Shown: one piece after another, positions 34,239 to 46,671 of the stretch
Numbering within the stretch: position 1 is the stretch's first letter
Layout of the letters: every line of letters begins with the position of its first letter
Assembly (NCBI GenBank): GCA_028023455.1
Contig: JAQFVV010006199.1
Coordinates: forward strand, 4,972,972-5,036,971
Direction of reading: 5' to 3'
DNA: 64,000 bases
From: Epiperipatus broadwayi
Taxonomy: Eukaryota; Onychophora; Udeonychophora; Euonychophora; Peripatidae
The notes under the pieces: generated by a model
Databases searched by the model: none
What the model saw: only the letters and a program-made list of their open reading frames with translations
Told to the model about the DNA's origin: nothing
Program-made: the position numbers and the translations under genes

Positions 34239-34689
34239 TAAGTCATTTTGTTTATTTTTATAAGAAGAGAGGAAGTTTTATTTTTTAAATAGATACTCTT
34301 AGTCTAAAAAAAAAAAACAAAAAAACATACGCTTTAGTATCTATTGATTAAATGAGAGCAGTATAAAGCTACCTGGTGCAGTTGATTTGAATCCTTAAAA
34401 AATAAAAGTTTTTAAAATACAAATTTTTCCACTTTTTTTTTTTTTGCTTCATCATTTAATATATATATAATTTATCTACAAAAAGACGATAAACTTCAAA
34501 CTGACTTATTAAAATTGCCAAGGAATCTTTCATTCGTTCAAGAAGAAATACGAGACGGATTACTGTTGAATAGAATATATAAATTGTGTGAATGTATTTA
34601 TTTTTTTAAAGAACAAGAAGCCGGTTTTCTTTGAATGATAAGAATCATGAACGATGTTTCGTAAATTTATGTTTAAATAGAGGGATTTG
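34239..34689. other. AT-rich spacer
   Basis: No feature was seen apart from homopolymer runs. Confidence 0.4.
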
Positions 34690-34810
34690 AACTTATCCTC
34701 TGTCTTTATTCATTCTCCACTTCTTTTCAAACAACCGAATCACATGACAACACACATGTGAAAAAGATAAATGATCCCCCAAATATACATATTTCGTGCA
34801 AAAATACTAT
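34690..34810 (-). repeat. Decayed family A fragment
   Basis: The fragment matches the minus strand of family A around CATGTGAAAAAGATAAATGA and ATATACATATTTCGTGC. The hammerhead core is not preserved. Confidence 0.6.
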
Positions 34811-35067
34811 AGTGAAACATTCAGTATACTGAATGAATAAGATAATTAAATTTAAGTTTAGTATAAACACTTAGTTATCGGAAAAGTTACAACAATTAAA
34901 AGCACTGCGTAGGGAATTCTAGTATTAATAACTTTTTAAAAATACATTCATGCCCACTCATTGGCTAAAATAATGAATGTTCTATACTTATCACACTTTA
35001 CAACTTATGAAATTTTTATAATTTTGTAATTTAAAACAATGTCAATTTTAATTTAGTTGATTAAAAA

Positions 35068-35890
35068 AAGATTTTAATGTGATGTGATGTACTGTAGCTT
35101 TTTCTTAAACGAAGTCAAGAATTTCTCAGCAATTATGCCCAGAGAAACTTGTTAGCTACTTTATTTTACTTTCCCCAGTCTAAGTTTTCCCATATTCTGC
35201 TCCATCCCATTTCCACAACATAATCTTTGTCAACTCTATGGCCTTTATATGTAAATCCTCCTTATCTTTCCCCAACCCCAGCATAAAAACCAATAATCCA
35301 CTTTCTGTATAATCCCTATTTTCATATTTATTCTTCCATAACTTCATTATATGTGCCCTTTCTGTTTTCAAGCATTTACATTCAATTAACAGATGCCTAA
35401 TATTTTCTATTCATTCCTTACATAATTTACAGACTAAATCACCTACATTTTTTTCATTTACATGTATATTTTCTTGTTGTTAAAGATCCCCTTCGAGCCT
35501 TAAACAATAAACTACTTTCCTTACTATTATCATATATTAAGTCTCACCTAATATTCTGTTTATTTCTATATATATATTTAAACTCTTTTTACTCTCCATA
35601 CTAATTCTCCATCTCTCTAACTCCCTATTCTTTATTAATAAATCTGTTCTTTTATCCCATTCCTTATCACTATAACACTCAACATTCCTCCTAACACAAT
35701 CATCCCATCTTTTGTACAAATATACTGATATAAATTCTTTATCCAAATCTTTTGCATACCGCATTACCTTTCTCACCCATCTTGTTGCCTGCCCTTTACT
35801 CATAACCCAAATAAATACTATTTTGGCTATTCTTTTATTATCCATAAACTGTAATCTACCAAACATTTTCATTTTACTTTTTTTTTTTAA
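35068..35890 (-). mobile_element. 5'-truncated LINE with CCHC tail (same family as 55-59 kb)
   Basis: Minus-strand frames (35926-35537 and 35371-35180) encode the C-terminus of the LINE at 55-59 kb. KDLDKEFISVYLYKRWDDCV matches DLDKEFITVYLY plus KWDDCV there, and the LIKNRELE block is shared. A zinc-knuckle-like CKLCKE...HLLIECKC lies between the two frames. The 3' end shows the same ACATCACATCAC terminus near 35080. Only the last ~800 bp is present, typical of 5' truncation during target-primed reverse transcription. Confidence 0.75.
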
Positions 35891-36950
35891 TTTTTTTTCT
35901 GTCATTGACTGCCCTCTATTGGACAATTATACAGTTAGAAAATATATTGGTCTGACTGTTTTCTTTAGGAAGATGTGAAAGAGAATAGAATACAGAGGAA
36001 AAATACAATTAAAGAAAATGTTGAAGCCTTTTAGGAAAAAAGGTGTGGTATAGAAAAAGTTCAAAACTGCATTACCAAATATCAAATAAACGAAATAATG
36101 GGGCAGTATGTTCTGTATATAAAACTTTATAATTCATAAATTGATTTACATAGTATTGAGAAAATTACCTTTGCCACACATTGTTAAAAAATCAGAATGA
36201 AAGAAATATATCAGGCAGTTATAATGTCAGTGTAAGTTAGTTTATGAAAATCAAAAGCTGCATAAATAGGTGGATTCATTTTATTTTAGATACTTTGATA
36301 ATATATATAATGCTATTTACTTGGAGCTTGAGAGAGGATGTTTTTTTCTCTTCTTAATTACAAATGCATTAAAAATATTACTAGTGCATTCCACGAATTG
36401 AAATAAATATCAAATGATCTCAAATGTTAAGAAATTTTCAGCTATGCCTATGTGAATAAACATAATAGAGCCCATCTTTCAGTACAGCTGATTCAAAAAC
36501 CGATATGAGGTGATTCAATATTAAATAAATTAAGCTATACTAATTTTATGTTTATATTTGATTAACTGCTATTCAATTACAAAAACAAAGTTATTAAAAG
36601 TGAAATTCTATCTCCAGCCCTGTATTAGTTGATTATTTGTATAATTATTATTATTATTACCATATATATCTGGGTGATATATTAAACTTCACTCTCAATT
36701 TTTCCAATATTAACATAGTTTAGCTTATCCACATCAAAAGACATAACAATTGTTGGATTTTTCTTGCCCATTTGTTGACATATAGATTGTTTCTTATTAT
36801 GTTTCAAAGAAAGACAGTTTCTTCTCTTAATTATATATATTGTAATGGACAAATATGTCAAGAATGAGAGAGAGCTTCTTTGGTAGATAACAATTAACTA
36901 ATGAATCAATTTCAGAAAGCTAAATTTTAACTGACAAAAATAAGAAATCA
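35891..36950. other. AT-rich spacer
   Basis: No gene or element was recognised. Confidence 0.4.
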
Positions 36951-37012
36951 GTTACAACAACAACAACAACAATAACAACAACAACAACAATAATAATAAT
37001 AATAATATTTAG
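36951..37012 (+). repeat. (AAC)n/(AAT)n microsatellite
   Basis: Consecutive AAC then AAT triplets with one interruption. Confidence 0.9.
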
Positions 37013-37689
37013 TAATTATGATAATGATGATAATAGAAGTTCTGCAGCAAATCTTGTCTTTGACAAATTATTGTTTAGAAAGCTCTTAGGGTTTGAACCA
37101 CAGAAAACCTTGAAATGCACGTATTACAGACGTATAGACATATATATATATATGAACAGTAAATATTCGATAATTAAATTTTTTTTAATAGAAAGATATA
37201 TATATAACTATTAATTTTTGACAATTAATAAATTTTGATCAACATTAAAATACATTTGAATGGTGACCACCAGACCATGTGACCAGATGGATGCCACCAA
37301 CAACTCCAAACTGATACAAACTACAGACCAAACTAAAACATATCCCAACACTGCAATAAATAATTTACAACAAATGTATCATAATCAAGTTACAAACTCA
37401 CAAAACAATAAAGCTTTTATCGCTTCTGAAGAATAAATACTGATGACATTTTGCACCTCAATATACAAACACAAGAAAATTAATCACACTATCCTGTAGA
37501 TTAGGATAATTTCAAATTAATTAATAAAAGGTTTAATAATTCAATTCCAAGAAGCATGAATGCATCATTTAAAATATTTTTCCTGTATTCAATAATATTA
37601 TCAGCTACAACTGTGAATATATGTCTAGACAAAATTCCAAAATATTTGCTCTATGATACAATAACTTTATATGGGCTATAGAACACAGT

Positions 37690-38560
37690 ACTAAGAATTG
37701 GTGATCATTCCAACCCACAGTATTTAATCCTTGAATTTTATCAAAAAATCCAAAAGATCTGGGTTCAAAACACTATTAAAGTTATAGGCAACAATGTACT
37801 TAATTCACTTGATCCTGATCAATATATCCAGATCATCAGCCTACTCAAAAATGCATACCTTGGATAGGACATCAAAAACTTTCAGAAAATGATGTGGCCA
37901 TTTGGCAATATTATAGTTTTGAACCCAATTTATTTGAAAATACACCAGTGCTAGTTTACAGCAAAAGTTTTGATTTCAAGCTGAGACTGCATCCAGAAAT
38001 AGATCCAAATAATAGTCATATTCAGATTGCAGATCAGGAAGCTGCACTGGATCTCTTCATAAGAGGACTCAAACAACAATGCTATGCATGTGGGAAGTAT
38101 GACCTATAGCAATAAGAGTCCACAATCACAACAAACTAATGACCAGCTCAACAACACACATACTGAAGATACCAACAACACACCCACTGTTAACATAAAT
38201 CCAGATATGAACAACTATTTTCAAATAACTTCTCCATCTGAAAAATCACTTTCACTCCCCTTTTTATGGATCAAACAGCAAACAAACATAAAAAAGGATA
38301 GCCAAATGAAACAGCAGCCAGGACATAGATTCAGATACCACTCAAAGAGTTCCAAACAATGCATGAGTTTCAAAATATACAAAACCTGAAAAATCTAAAT
38401 ATCAACCCAAATAAGCTATCACAAAGCATCTTCAATGAGAAACAAAATACCATCAAAACAAACATCACATACATTATTAAAAATAAGACATCAGCATATA
38501 TCGTTGAGGCACTCATGCCTTGCCTTTTACAAGTTGAACTAAACACAATATAAAGAGAAA
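37690..38560 (+). pseudogene. Retrotransposon gag-like remnant with a CCHC-type start
   Basis: Before a frameshift at about 37880 the text includes DHSNPQYLILEFYQKIQKIW and SLDPDQYIQIISLLKNAYLG. After it comes MAIWQYYSFEPNLFENTPVL and then AALDLFIRGLKQQCYACGKY (38109). This resembles a capsid-like region ending in a zinc knuckle (CxxCxK), with the gag-like LFIRGL motif. No protease or polymerase follows; the rest to 38560 is polar and broken. Family membership is tentative and no LTRs were found. Confidence 0.4.
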
Positions 38561-39127
38561 CAGGTTTACAAAAAAAAAACAACTAAAAACAGAAGAATAC
38601 AACAGTTCATTAAAGTAACCAGCCTTCAAACAGAACCAATGGATAACATTCCTATCAAACTAACCAGTGGATCTTCACTAACATACAGCTCATATGTTGA
38701 AAAGCAGCCATGAATATATCTTGCAGTGTGAATACTCCCATAATTTAAAGTCAGTGAACAAAGTACACAACATTAGGCAATAAACTAGAATCACATAACC
38801 ACATATATTATGGCTTCTGGAAACAAAAATGTACAGCAGATCAGAGATTGACCCTGCAATGCACCTACACATTTAGGGTTTCATTGCTTGATCCAGGATC
38901 ATGTCATCACTTTTAAGTGATACTGTTCTACTTATAACTCCAAGCTGTCCATTTACATCATTCAATATCATATATATTGATGCAAACCAGTTAATACCAA
39001 CCTTTCATCACTGTACAACCAATCTCAACATATTAACCTATATTTTACATGGAAACATCACCATATCCAACATTTCACCAAGTTGCAAAACATGCTGATC
39101 CATGTGATTTTGTGTTTTTACTTTTAG
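38561..39127. other. Spacer, no clear feature
   Basis: Short open frames on both strands show no recognised motif. Confidence 0.4.
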
Positions 39128-40005
39128 TGATATCAAAATGGAGATATATTCATTATGGAAAAATGATAAAAAAAACACACATTATGTTGTGACTTTTTAA
39201 TATAGTACTTTTTATGAGGTTTTACTGTGGGACTTCATGCTGACAAAAACATCCTCCCCCCTCCCAGCATAATATGTCAATTTGTGCCATCATAAACATT
39301 AACATCAAATTTCAAATCAAAAATAATAAAAACACATCTTATTTCCAATGATGGAAAGAAATATATTCATTATGGAAAAATGGAAAAAATGAAAAAGAAT
39401 TCTGAAACATTTTTTAAATGGTGAACTGTATACAGTTTTTTTGCTCTCGTCATTCATAAGTAATATGGTTTTATTTTGTAAAATACATTTACAACTAAAA
39501 CTTTACATATTTGTGATTTTTTTTATTTGCTAAAACTTTATATATGTCTTTAAAAGAAAATTAAAAGATAAGCTTAAACTTACAATTCAACATTTTTAGG
39601 TAAAACAAAAACTTTACCTTACCTTTTACCTTTTTTTTTTAGGTTAAAAAAATGTAAAATTAAAACTTTGTTACAGCTCACCATTTAAAATGTGTTTCAG
39701 TGTTCTTTTTCCATTAATAAAAATATATCTCCATTATCAGAAATAAGATCTTTTTTTTTTTTTAGATTTGAAGTTTGGTATTACATGTTCTGGGTGTTTA
39801 CGACAGCACAAAGTGCTGTAATATGCCACTAGGGAAAAGGATGGCTTTTAATATGCCAGCAGGGAAAAGGATAGCTTTTATGTCACAAAATGCCATAATA
39901 AAAAGTCTCAAAAATATTAAAACCTCACAATCTTTTTTTTTCATTTTTCCACAATGAATATATCTCTTTTTTTTTATTCTTTAGATTTGAAGTTTGGTAT
40001 TACAT
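39128..40005. repeat. Diverged long inverted repeat
   Basis: The left arm (about 39128-39440) and right arm (about 39650-40005) match imperfectly in inverted orientation. GATATATTCATTATGGAAAA appears on the left, and its complement CCACAATGAATATATC on the right. TTTTTAAATGGTGAACTGTA pairs with the CACCATTTAAAA region at 39680. TTTGAAGTTTGGTATTACAT is also directly repeated at 39768 and 39986. This is probably an old fold-back DNA element, but no TSD is clear. Confidence 0.5.
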
Positions 40006-40012
40006 GTGGTAT

Positions 40013-40180
40013 AATGTATTATTCCAATGACGTATTTTTCTAAGTTCGCAATATGTTTGAAATAATGCCTCCATGGGATATGTGGACAAATTTTATTGAT
40101 TAGGTTTGTCCAAACATTCCTTGGAGGCATTTTATCAAACATATTGCAAACTTAGAATATGTCGCTGGAGTAATACATCC
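40013..40180. repeat. MITE-like fold-back related to Merlin ends
   Basis: The ends pair as ATGTATTAYTCCARYGAC. The inner arms TCTAAGTTCGCAATATGTTT and TGCCTCCA pair across the centre, which is the hairpin GGACAAA (40084-40090) with TTTGTCC (40105-40111). The left end, ATTATTCCAATGACGTATT, resembles the Merlin terminus. The centre also resembles that of the 33-kb fold-back. Confidence 0.65.
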
Positions 40181-40748
40181 AAGTCGGAACAATGCCAAAA
40201 TACACTCAATAGTAAATTGAATCCCCCCAAAAAAATATTTAAAACAAATCAATACAGAAATTATGCATTTTAAAACGTAATAAAATTTATTTATTTATAA
40301 TAAATAATTGAGAAGTTAGAAGAAAAATAATTGTAAGAAATAGAAAAAAAATTTCTTTATTGAAAATAACAATTGAAAATAAAATTGACTATTTTTAAAA
40401 TATGAAGTTGTCATAGAAACTTGAACAGTTACCAGATAATAAAGGAAAATAAAACATCATCTGCTTTTCAAATTTGGAATGATTTTCAGTTAAGTTCAGT
40501 GTGCAGCTTAAAACAATTGAAGCCATAAAAATAATTTTGATTAATGTATATGTGTATATAATTCCATTAATACGGTAGTACTTTAATTAGAGTATTCCAT
40601 TCTTATACTTCCATAAGTATAGCTTCTTAGTTATGGAATTGTAAAAATGCATTAACATTGAATAAAGCTTTGGCATACTTGCCAACACTGTAACTTATTG
40701 TGGATGCTATAATACAATTCAATACTTTAATATTAGAATGAAATTTAC
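40181..40748. other. AT-rich spacer
   Basis: No feature was recognised. Confidence 0.4.
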
Positions 40749-40761
40749 TAATTAATAAGTA
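40749..40761 (+). repeat. Left TSD of family A composite
   Basis: TAATTAATAAGTA recurs at 42085-42097. Confidence 0.8.
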
Positions 40762-40864
40762 ATATATAGGGTATATGAGCACAGAATTTCACATGACCCA
40801 CCACTCTCCACACAATCTCATAACACTGATATACTTGAGCACATATATATTGAAAAAGATAAAT

Positions 40865-40923
40865 AAATCACCAATATACATATTTCATGCTAAACCAGCA
40901 ATCATCAGTTGGTCCAGATTACC
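40865..40923 (-). ncRNA. Type I hammerhead ribozyme, family A (core intact)
   Basis: On the minus strand CTGATGA is the complement of 40903-40909 and GAAA of 40884-40887. Stem II TGCT/AGCA (40898-40901 with 40889-40892) encloses a GGTTT loop. The stem III segment is ATATGTAT (40877-40884). Cleavage is predicted between 40876 and 40875. Stem I pairs ACCAA with TTGGT and, after a TGG internal loop, AATC with GATT. Confidence 0.82.
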
Positions 40924-41341
40924 ATCTCTACACATATATGCTATAAGTGATCAGATATATATTAAGATAGCCAATCCTCATACTTTAATGGACATGCTTC
41001 AATCTACACCACACTCCAACTCTTCAACCATCCATCCAATTAAAAATCTGATGATGGAATGTTCAAAGGCCACCCTGAGGCCAAGATTCTTCTCACACCC
41101 ATGTTGACCTAAGTTCAATCTGACCCCTCATGTGCAGGACATAATACATTTAATACATATAGAAGGGATAGGAAGACATCTCTACTATGTAATAACTGAA
41201 ACACACAGGCTTATCATATACCTGTGTCTATATGTGTAATATATAGGGTATATGAGCACAGACTTTTACATGACCCATCACTCTCCACACTATCTCATGA
41301 CCCTGATACACTTGAACACATATATAATGAAAAACATAAAT

Positions 41342-41398
41342 AATCACCAACATACATATTTCATGCTAAACCAGCAATTATCAGTTCGTCCAGATTAC
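41342..41398 (-). other. Decayed hammerhead, family A
   Basis: The layout is the same as the neighbouring ribozyme, but the core reads CTGATAA (G8 to A) and stem I has a mismatch (ACGAA against TTGGT). Confidence 0.7.
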
Positions 41399-41882
41399 CA
41401 TCTTTACACATATATGCTATAAGTGCTCAGATATATATTAAGATAGTCAATCCTCATACTTTAATGGACAGGCTTCAATCTACTCCACACTCCAACTCTT
41501 CAACTGTCCATCCAATTGAAAATCTGATGATGGAATGCTCAAAGGCCACCCTGAGGCCAAGATTCTTTTCACACCCATGTTGACCTAAGGTCAATCTGAC
41601 ACCTCATGTACAGGACATAGTAGAGATGTCTGCCTATCCCTTCAATATGTATTAAATGGATTATGTCCTGTACATGAGAGGTCAGCTTGACCTTAGGTCA
41701 ACATGGATGTGACAAGAATCTCAGCCTCAGGGTGGCCTTTGAGCATTCCATCATCAGATTTTCAATTGGATGGACAGTTGAAGAGTTGGAGTGTGGAGTA
41801 GATTGAAGCCTGTCCATTAAAGTATGAGAATTGGTTATCTTAATACATATCTGAGCACTTATAGCATATATGTGTAGAGATG

Positions 41883-41941
41883 GTAATCTGGACCAGCTGA
41901 TGATTGCTGGTTTAGCATGAAATACGTATATTGGTGATTAT
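41883..41941 (+). ncRNA. Type I hammerhead ribozyme, family A (best copy)
   Basis: CTGATGA is at 41897-41903 and GAAA at 41919-41922. Stem II is TGCT (41905-41908) with AGCA (41914-41917). Stem III is the perfect palindrome ATACGTAT (41922-41929), which can form two pairs with a 4-base loop or an 8-bp duplex between two RNAs. Cleavage falls after 41930 (UA). Stem I pairs ACCAG with TTGGT (one G-U) and GTAATC (41883-41888) with 41936-41941 (GATTAT, one G-U). Confidence 0.87.
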
Positions 41942-42084
41942 TTATCTTTTTCTCATATATGTGTTCAAGTGTATCAGTGTTATGAGATAGTGTGGAGAGT
42001 GGTGGATTATGTGAAAGTCTGTGCTCATATACCCTATATATTACATTTATAGACACAGGTTTATAATAAGCCAGTGTGTTTCAG

Positions 42085-42097
42085 TAATTAATAAGTA
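42085..42097 (+). repeat. Right TSD of family A composite
   Basis: This is identical to 40749-40761. Confidence 0.8.
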
Positions 42098-43149
42098 GTA
42101 TAAGAATAAATCATTCACGAAGAGAAATATTATTTGGCATATCTAATTCCCTCAGTCATAGAGACTGAACATTCAAAAAGAAACTTATTTATATATAAAA
42201 AAAGTCAAATAAATAATTTACAAATTTCAATATGAAACCATAATTATGTTGATCAGAAATCTCTTAAGTTTAAAACTTTTACAGCTTAAGAAAAGCTCAA
42301 CAGGAAATTAAAAAAATAAGGTAAACTATGTAAGACTATTATAACAGCCTTCTTGTATAGTAATAATTAAAATATTTTGTATTTTATTATATCAATATAA
42401 ATATAAACAGTCATAATGTTTTATTCAATTGTGATAAATAAAATTATTACTATGGTTAACAATCTTGTTTCTCATAAATTTTTCCATCCCGATACAAGTG
42501 AATCATATTATATTGCATTAGAATCATATTATAAATGATGAGAAGGTAATGGTCAAGAAATATGACTAGATCTGCATACAAATTAGTACTTAATGTATCC
42601 ATGACTAAAATTAAATTAGATTAATAAGAAAAGTATACTCACTTCACCAAATATGCTGCCATTTGTTTTTGTTTAACCTTTGTTTGTTAGTTGGGCGATT
42701 TCCTATTGCATTTAGGGTCTCTCTTGGATAATCTCAATTTAAGATAAATTAGATGAACCTAATTAAATTTTAAGATTTGTTTTTAACATTCAAAGTTTTT
42801 GTATTTAGATGTACATATTATTGTAAGGATTTTAGTTATACTAATTAAGAAAATCAATTAGCCATTGAAGTATACATAATAGAAAATAAGTAATACTTGA
42901 TTAGATGAAAAATATGAGAAAATTTTTGGTTAAAAAATCAATAAATAAGTCTAATGTCTGATTGATATAGCTAATACTTAGACAAACAGGTAAATATATG
43001 ACAATGAGGTATTAAAGAAAAAATGTAGGGCAGTAATAGAGAATGGCTGCCTAATAGAAAGAGGGGTGTGCAATCTAATTTCATAATAAAGTAAAGGAAA
43101 AAAACAATAAAAATAGTTTTATACTTTTTTCTAAATTTATTATAGTTCC
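42098..43149. other. AT-rich spacer
   Basis: No coding or RNA signal was recognised. Confidence 0.4.
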
Positions 43150-43215
43150 CCTCTTTTCTTCCATAGCATAAGCTTGTGGTTAAAACACCTGTAGAGGTCC
43201 CTACTATCGCACTTT
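43150..43215 (+). repeat. SINE-like fragment related to the 46.4-kb fold-back
   Basis: TCTTTTCTTCCATAGCATAA, then GTTAAAACACCTGTAGAGGT and CCCTACTATCG, match the right arm of the 46.42-46.67 kb element in order (TCTTTTCTTCATAGCGTAAG, TTTTAAGACCTACAGAAGTC, CCTAGTGACG). A tRNA-like origin is possible but weak. Confidence 0.5.
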
Positions 43216-43379
43216 TACATGCATATTATCAATGTTATAGCCTCAGTAAATATTACTTTTTTATATATAGTAAATAATATATTATTATGAGAACTAAGAC
43301 AGAAATTCAGGCTCCTGTAATGAAATCAAGATTCCTAATAGATAGTTTATGAACATGATTATGAACACGTTCACAGAAA
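43216..43379. other. Spacer
   Basis: No feature was seen. Confidence 0.35.
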
Positions 43380-43960
43380 TTAAAATCAAAAATAAAGAGA
43401 ACATAGAAAGCATGATTAAACAAAATTAAGAACTAAGACCAAATGGAAAAACAAATTGAAAAACTGAAAGGGCCAAATGAAAAAAAGGAAATTGTAGATC
43501 TAAAAGGCCAAATTGGAACACAAAATGAAGATTGTAAAAATCCCAAATAACTTAAAAGCCAAACTGAGAATGAGACAAGAGTGAGTAAAAACAGAGCAAT
43601 TCAGTGAAGAAATAATAAAAATGTTAGAAAGTCACTTTGTAGGATTAGAAAGTAATGTTAATAAATGAGGTGTTGTAGTCCAACTGAATAAAGATGAGCA
43701 GGATAATACATGTTAGCAGCTGAATGGGACAGTATAACAAATAAAAATTGTGAATAGACAAGAGTTGATACAAGTAGAGGAAGAAATCAACTATCTGCCT
43801 TAAGTGATTGGAAAGTTTCAAATAAAAAGTAAAAGCCAATATAAGTACAAGAAAAGATAATAGAATCAGAGAAAGATGCTAGTAAAACTAGAATTTGATA
43901 TAAAAGATAAAGAAGACATCAAATATAGACTTAATTATAAAGAAACCAAATGACACATGT
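43380..43960 (+). other. Possible decayed coiled-coil (ORF1-like) coding region
   Basis: The plus strand is purine-rich and reads as Lys/Glu/Gln-rich pieces (QIEKLKGPNEKKEIVDLKGQ-like) broken by stops. It resembles the coiled-coil start of LINE ORF1 proteins, but no diagnostic motif is present. Confidence 0.25.
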
Positions 43961-45279
43961 GAAAATACTCAGTATAATGTTAATAAGGGTGTTCCAAAAA
44001 TATATTGTTGTGCATGAATATAATTTAACAAAGAATATAATGTATATAAAACCAAAATATTTTTTTAATGATTACATAGATTAGTGAAGTATCTGACATT
44101 TGTAATTTATAACTACAATCAAAGGATTCATTTTTTTGTATGTTCATAATTCAGTGTCATATGAAATTCATGGTTTTAGATCAATTATGCAGAATCCTTG
44201 GTTTTCTGCAGCAATATATAATTTTGCCACATTATCAGGTTTTATACCAATTTTGAAAAAAATATTTTTGTCCTAATTATTCAACGTCAGTAATGATTAG
44301 CTTGTTTGTTAGCTACTCCTATACTCAGGCTAGATCCAGACAAACTAGAAGTGCATAAAAAAACTTTCTGGTTCACTTAAAAGGAGTTTAGTATTCATTG
44401 TGAAGTAACTTGTAATTATTTTTTGAAACACAACAAAGATGAGCAAAAGAAGAACTGATTTACTTTACCGGATTATTTATATTTTTTTAAGCCAATGTTA
44501 ATCTCTTAATTATAAAAAAAAAAAATTGTATTAAATTTGTATTTCTGGAAACTAATAAAAAACATTTAAAACAATAAAAAACAGTATGTCAGCAAAATAT
44601 TAATACTGATTACACAAGACAACATAATTATCATATTAGTTTTTGATAACATAACACATACATTACAATTTATATCTGATTTTATAGTTGAACTATTTTA
44701 TGTTAAGCGTATTAAAAATATACTGATTAACTTTAATTGAATTTAGACGTTAATTAAAATTCTTAGAAATAATTTTTTATCTTTTTTTTTTAAAAAGGGT
44801 TTAATTTTTTTGATTCTTAAAAGAAAATTGTTGTATGAAAAGAAAATTATTTCTTTAAATGTAAATTTATCTAAAATTGTATATATATCTACATTTATAT
44901 ACTTGCAAAATTTGACTCCATTATATAAAATCTTATTTTGTAACGTTTAGCCAGATTTACTATTTTTTAATTTTTTTTTAAAAAAGTAATATATAACATT
45001 CAATTTGCCTCCTCCTTTTTTTGACAATATTTTATATAAAATAGATATCTCTATCTTGTCATTCCAAGACACTAATTTTGTTCCACTATTTATACTACCC
45101 AAGATTTGAATTTAAATTCTAAGAATTTCAATATTTTAAGATATAAATATATTTTAGGATACTTTGGTTTACTTTATGGAAATGTGCATCATAATTATTG
45201 TAAACTATTATAGGTATATGGCAGAATAAAGATCTCCCCATACTTAATACAGTTTTTTCTGTCGATATTTTTTTTGTCT
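43961..45279. other. AT-rich spacer
   Basis: No feature was recognised. Confidence 0.4.
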
Positions 45280-46080
45280 TGACAACTCAACAACAAGCAT
45301 TATATTTACATCCATTGATCTCACACGTGAATCTTTCTTAGATCTTTATAATACTCTTTTAGAATTCAATTTACATCTTCAACCATTAATGTTCTATCAT
45401 CTATTTTAGCAATATTTTCAGTCTACTTTTATATCAAGATTTTAATTTTTTCAATGATATTTACAAAATATATTTGTTTTCTTATCCATGAATTTCATTT
45501 TTGATTAGTCTTAGTTATTGTGATCATACGTTTTACCATATTTCATTGAGTTTTCTGACGTTTTTAGATTTCTTTTGTGTTAAGTGTCCAAGATCTCACA
45601 TCATGTCTAAGAACTAGTTAAACACATTGACTAAAAACCTTCCTTTTCAAAGATATATATATTTTTATATTATTATTTCTAGAAAAATACCTCTATTTAA
45701 ATTTAATTCTATGATTAGCTTCTTTAATTATGTTTCCATCTGCATTAATAGTCTTACCAACAAATTTGTAGTTGATTATTGAGTGTCCATTGAAAATTAT
45801 TTTAGTCATTTTAGTATTTGTCTTTAGACCTACTTTCTTATTTTCAGTTAATATATTTCACAATTCCTAAACTTTGAAGCACTATCTTAAATTTATTCAC
45901 ATTATTTGAAAATTTTGATGATAGAAATAATCTCTTAGCCTTTTTATTACTTATGCATTCAGTTATAATCCACAAAATTATTCTTGTAAAAATGCTTGGT
46001 AAAGTTTTGTAGAAATGGAATCACCTGTTCATATTGAAATGTTTTGCCCGTCTGACTAGGTCTGTTACACATAAAATGCA
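45280..46080 (-). mobile_element. RTE-like LINE, copy 3, C-terminal fragment
   Basis: This matches the 19.6-20.4 kb part of copy 1 in order. The shared plus-strand landmarks are TTATGTTTCCATCTG, AAACACAT and AACCTTCCTTTTCAAA. It is heavily decayed, with no open frame. Confidence 0.65.
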
Positions 46081-46404
46081 TGAGTTGATCATGTTATGGA
46101 AAAAGAAGAAAGTTTCATTCCTATTTCTAAAAACATAACTATATTTCCTGATCAACTTTCCTAGTAATTGTTATGAGTTACGCTATCGACGGAATCAGCT
46201 TTTATTTCTTTTATAAGGGTGCCAGGATTCATATAAGAATCCATCAAAATTCATCGCATTGCTTTTCAAAAATTAAAAAGAAAAATGCTTTTAAAAGAAT
46301 CGGTATCATATTTTACTGTAACTAGAGTTATTTTCTAGATATTATTATTCCTGGAGCTTAGTCAACACATATTGGCAAAGGTAAATTATATTTTCAAATC
46401 TTAC
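46081..46404. repeat. Dispersed repeat of unknown type (pair of 22610-22900)
   Basis: From about 46130 this matches 22610-22900 in the same orientation: CTATATTTCCTGAT, AATCAGCTTTTAT, GGGTGCCAGGATTCAT. No coding content. Confidence 0.5.
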
Positions 46405-46420
46405 TAAACTAATATTAATA
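46405..46420 (+). repeat. Left TSD of fold-back retroposon
   Basis: TAAACTAATATTAATA recurs exactly at 46672-46687. Confidence 0.85.
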
Positions 46421-46671
46421 GTTTTAACAAGGCTGTAAACCTTAGCAAAGAGCGTCTGAAAAAATCGTCACTAGGGACTTCTGTAGGTCTTAAAACACAT
46501 GCTTATGCTATGAAGAAAAGAGAGAATAATCTCTCTTTTCTTCATAGCGTAAGCATGTGTTTTAAGACCTACAGAAGTCCCTAGTGACGATTTTTTCAGA
46601 CGCTCTTTGCTAAGGTTTACAGCCTTGTTAAAACTATTACTGAAATAATAGTGAGCATTTAATAAAATGTA
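46421..46671. mobile_element. Fold-back retroposon, 109-bp arms, 16-bp TSD
   Basis: Arms 46416-46524 and 46531-46639 are a near-perfect inverted repeat (one mismatch seen) around the loop AATAAT. The right side continues 32 bp past the hairpin before the TSD. The arm contains a sequence shared with 43150-43215. The long TSD and single-sided tail point to an RNA-templated insertion with an inverted duplication, not a classic MITE. It has no open frame. Confidence 0.85.

Larger units (their letters stand above)
40762..42084. mobile_element. Family A composite insertion: two minus-strand units plus one inverted unit
   Basis: Two family A units lie in tandem on the minus strand (start landmarks GGGTATATGAGCACAG near 40769 and 41246, ~475 bp apart). 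A palindrome centre near 41625 joins them to a plus-strand unit that runs to about 42053. A 13-bp TSD flanks the whole. All three units hold the hammerhead region. A tandem dimer with a terminal inversion and a long TSD is the arrangement typical of PLE insertions. Confidence 0.85.

Noticed and set aside
41031-41050. CTGATGATGG in the family A body as a second ribozyme.
   Set aside because: There is no GAAA or pairing partner; it is a conserved part of the repeat body but not a hammerhead.
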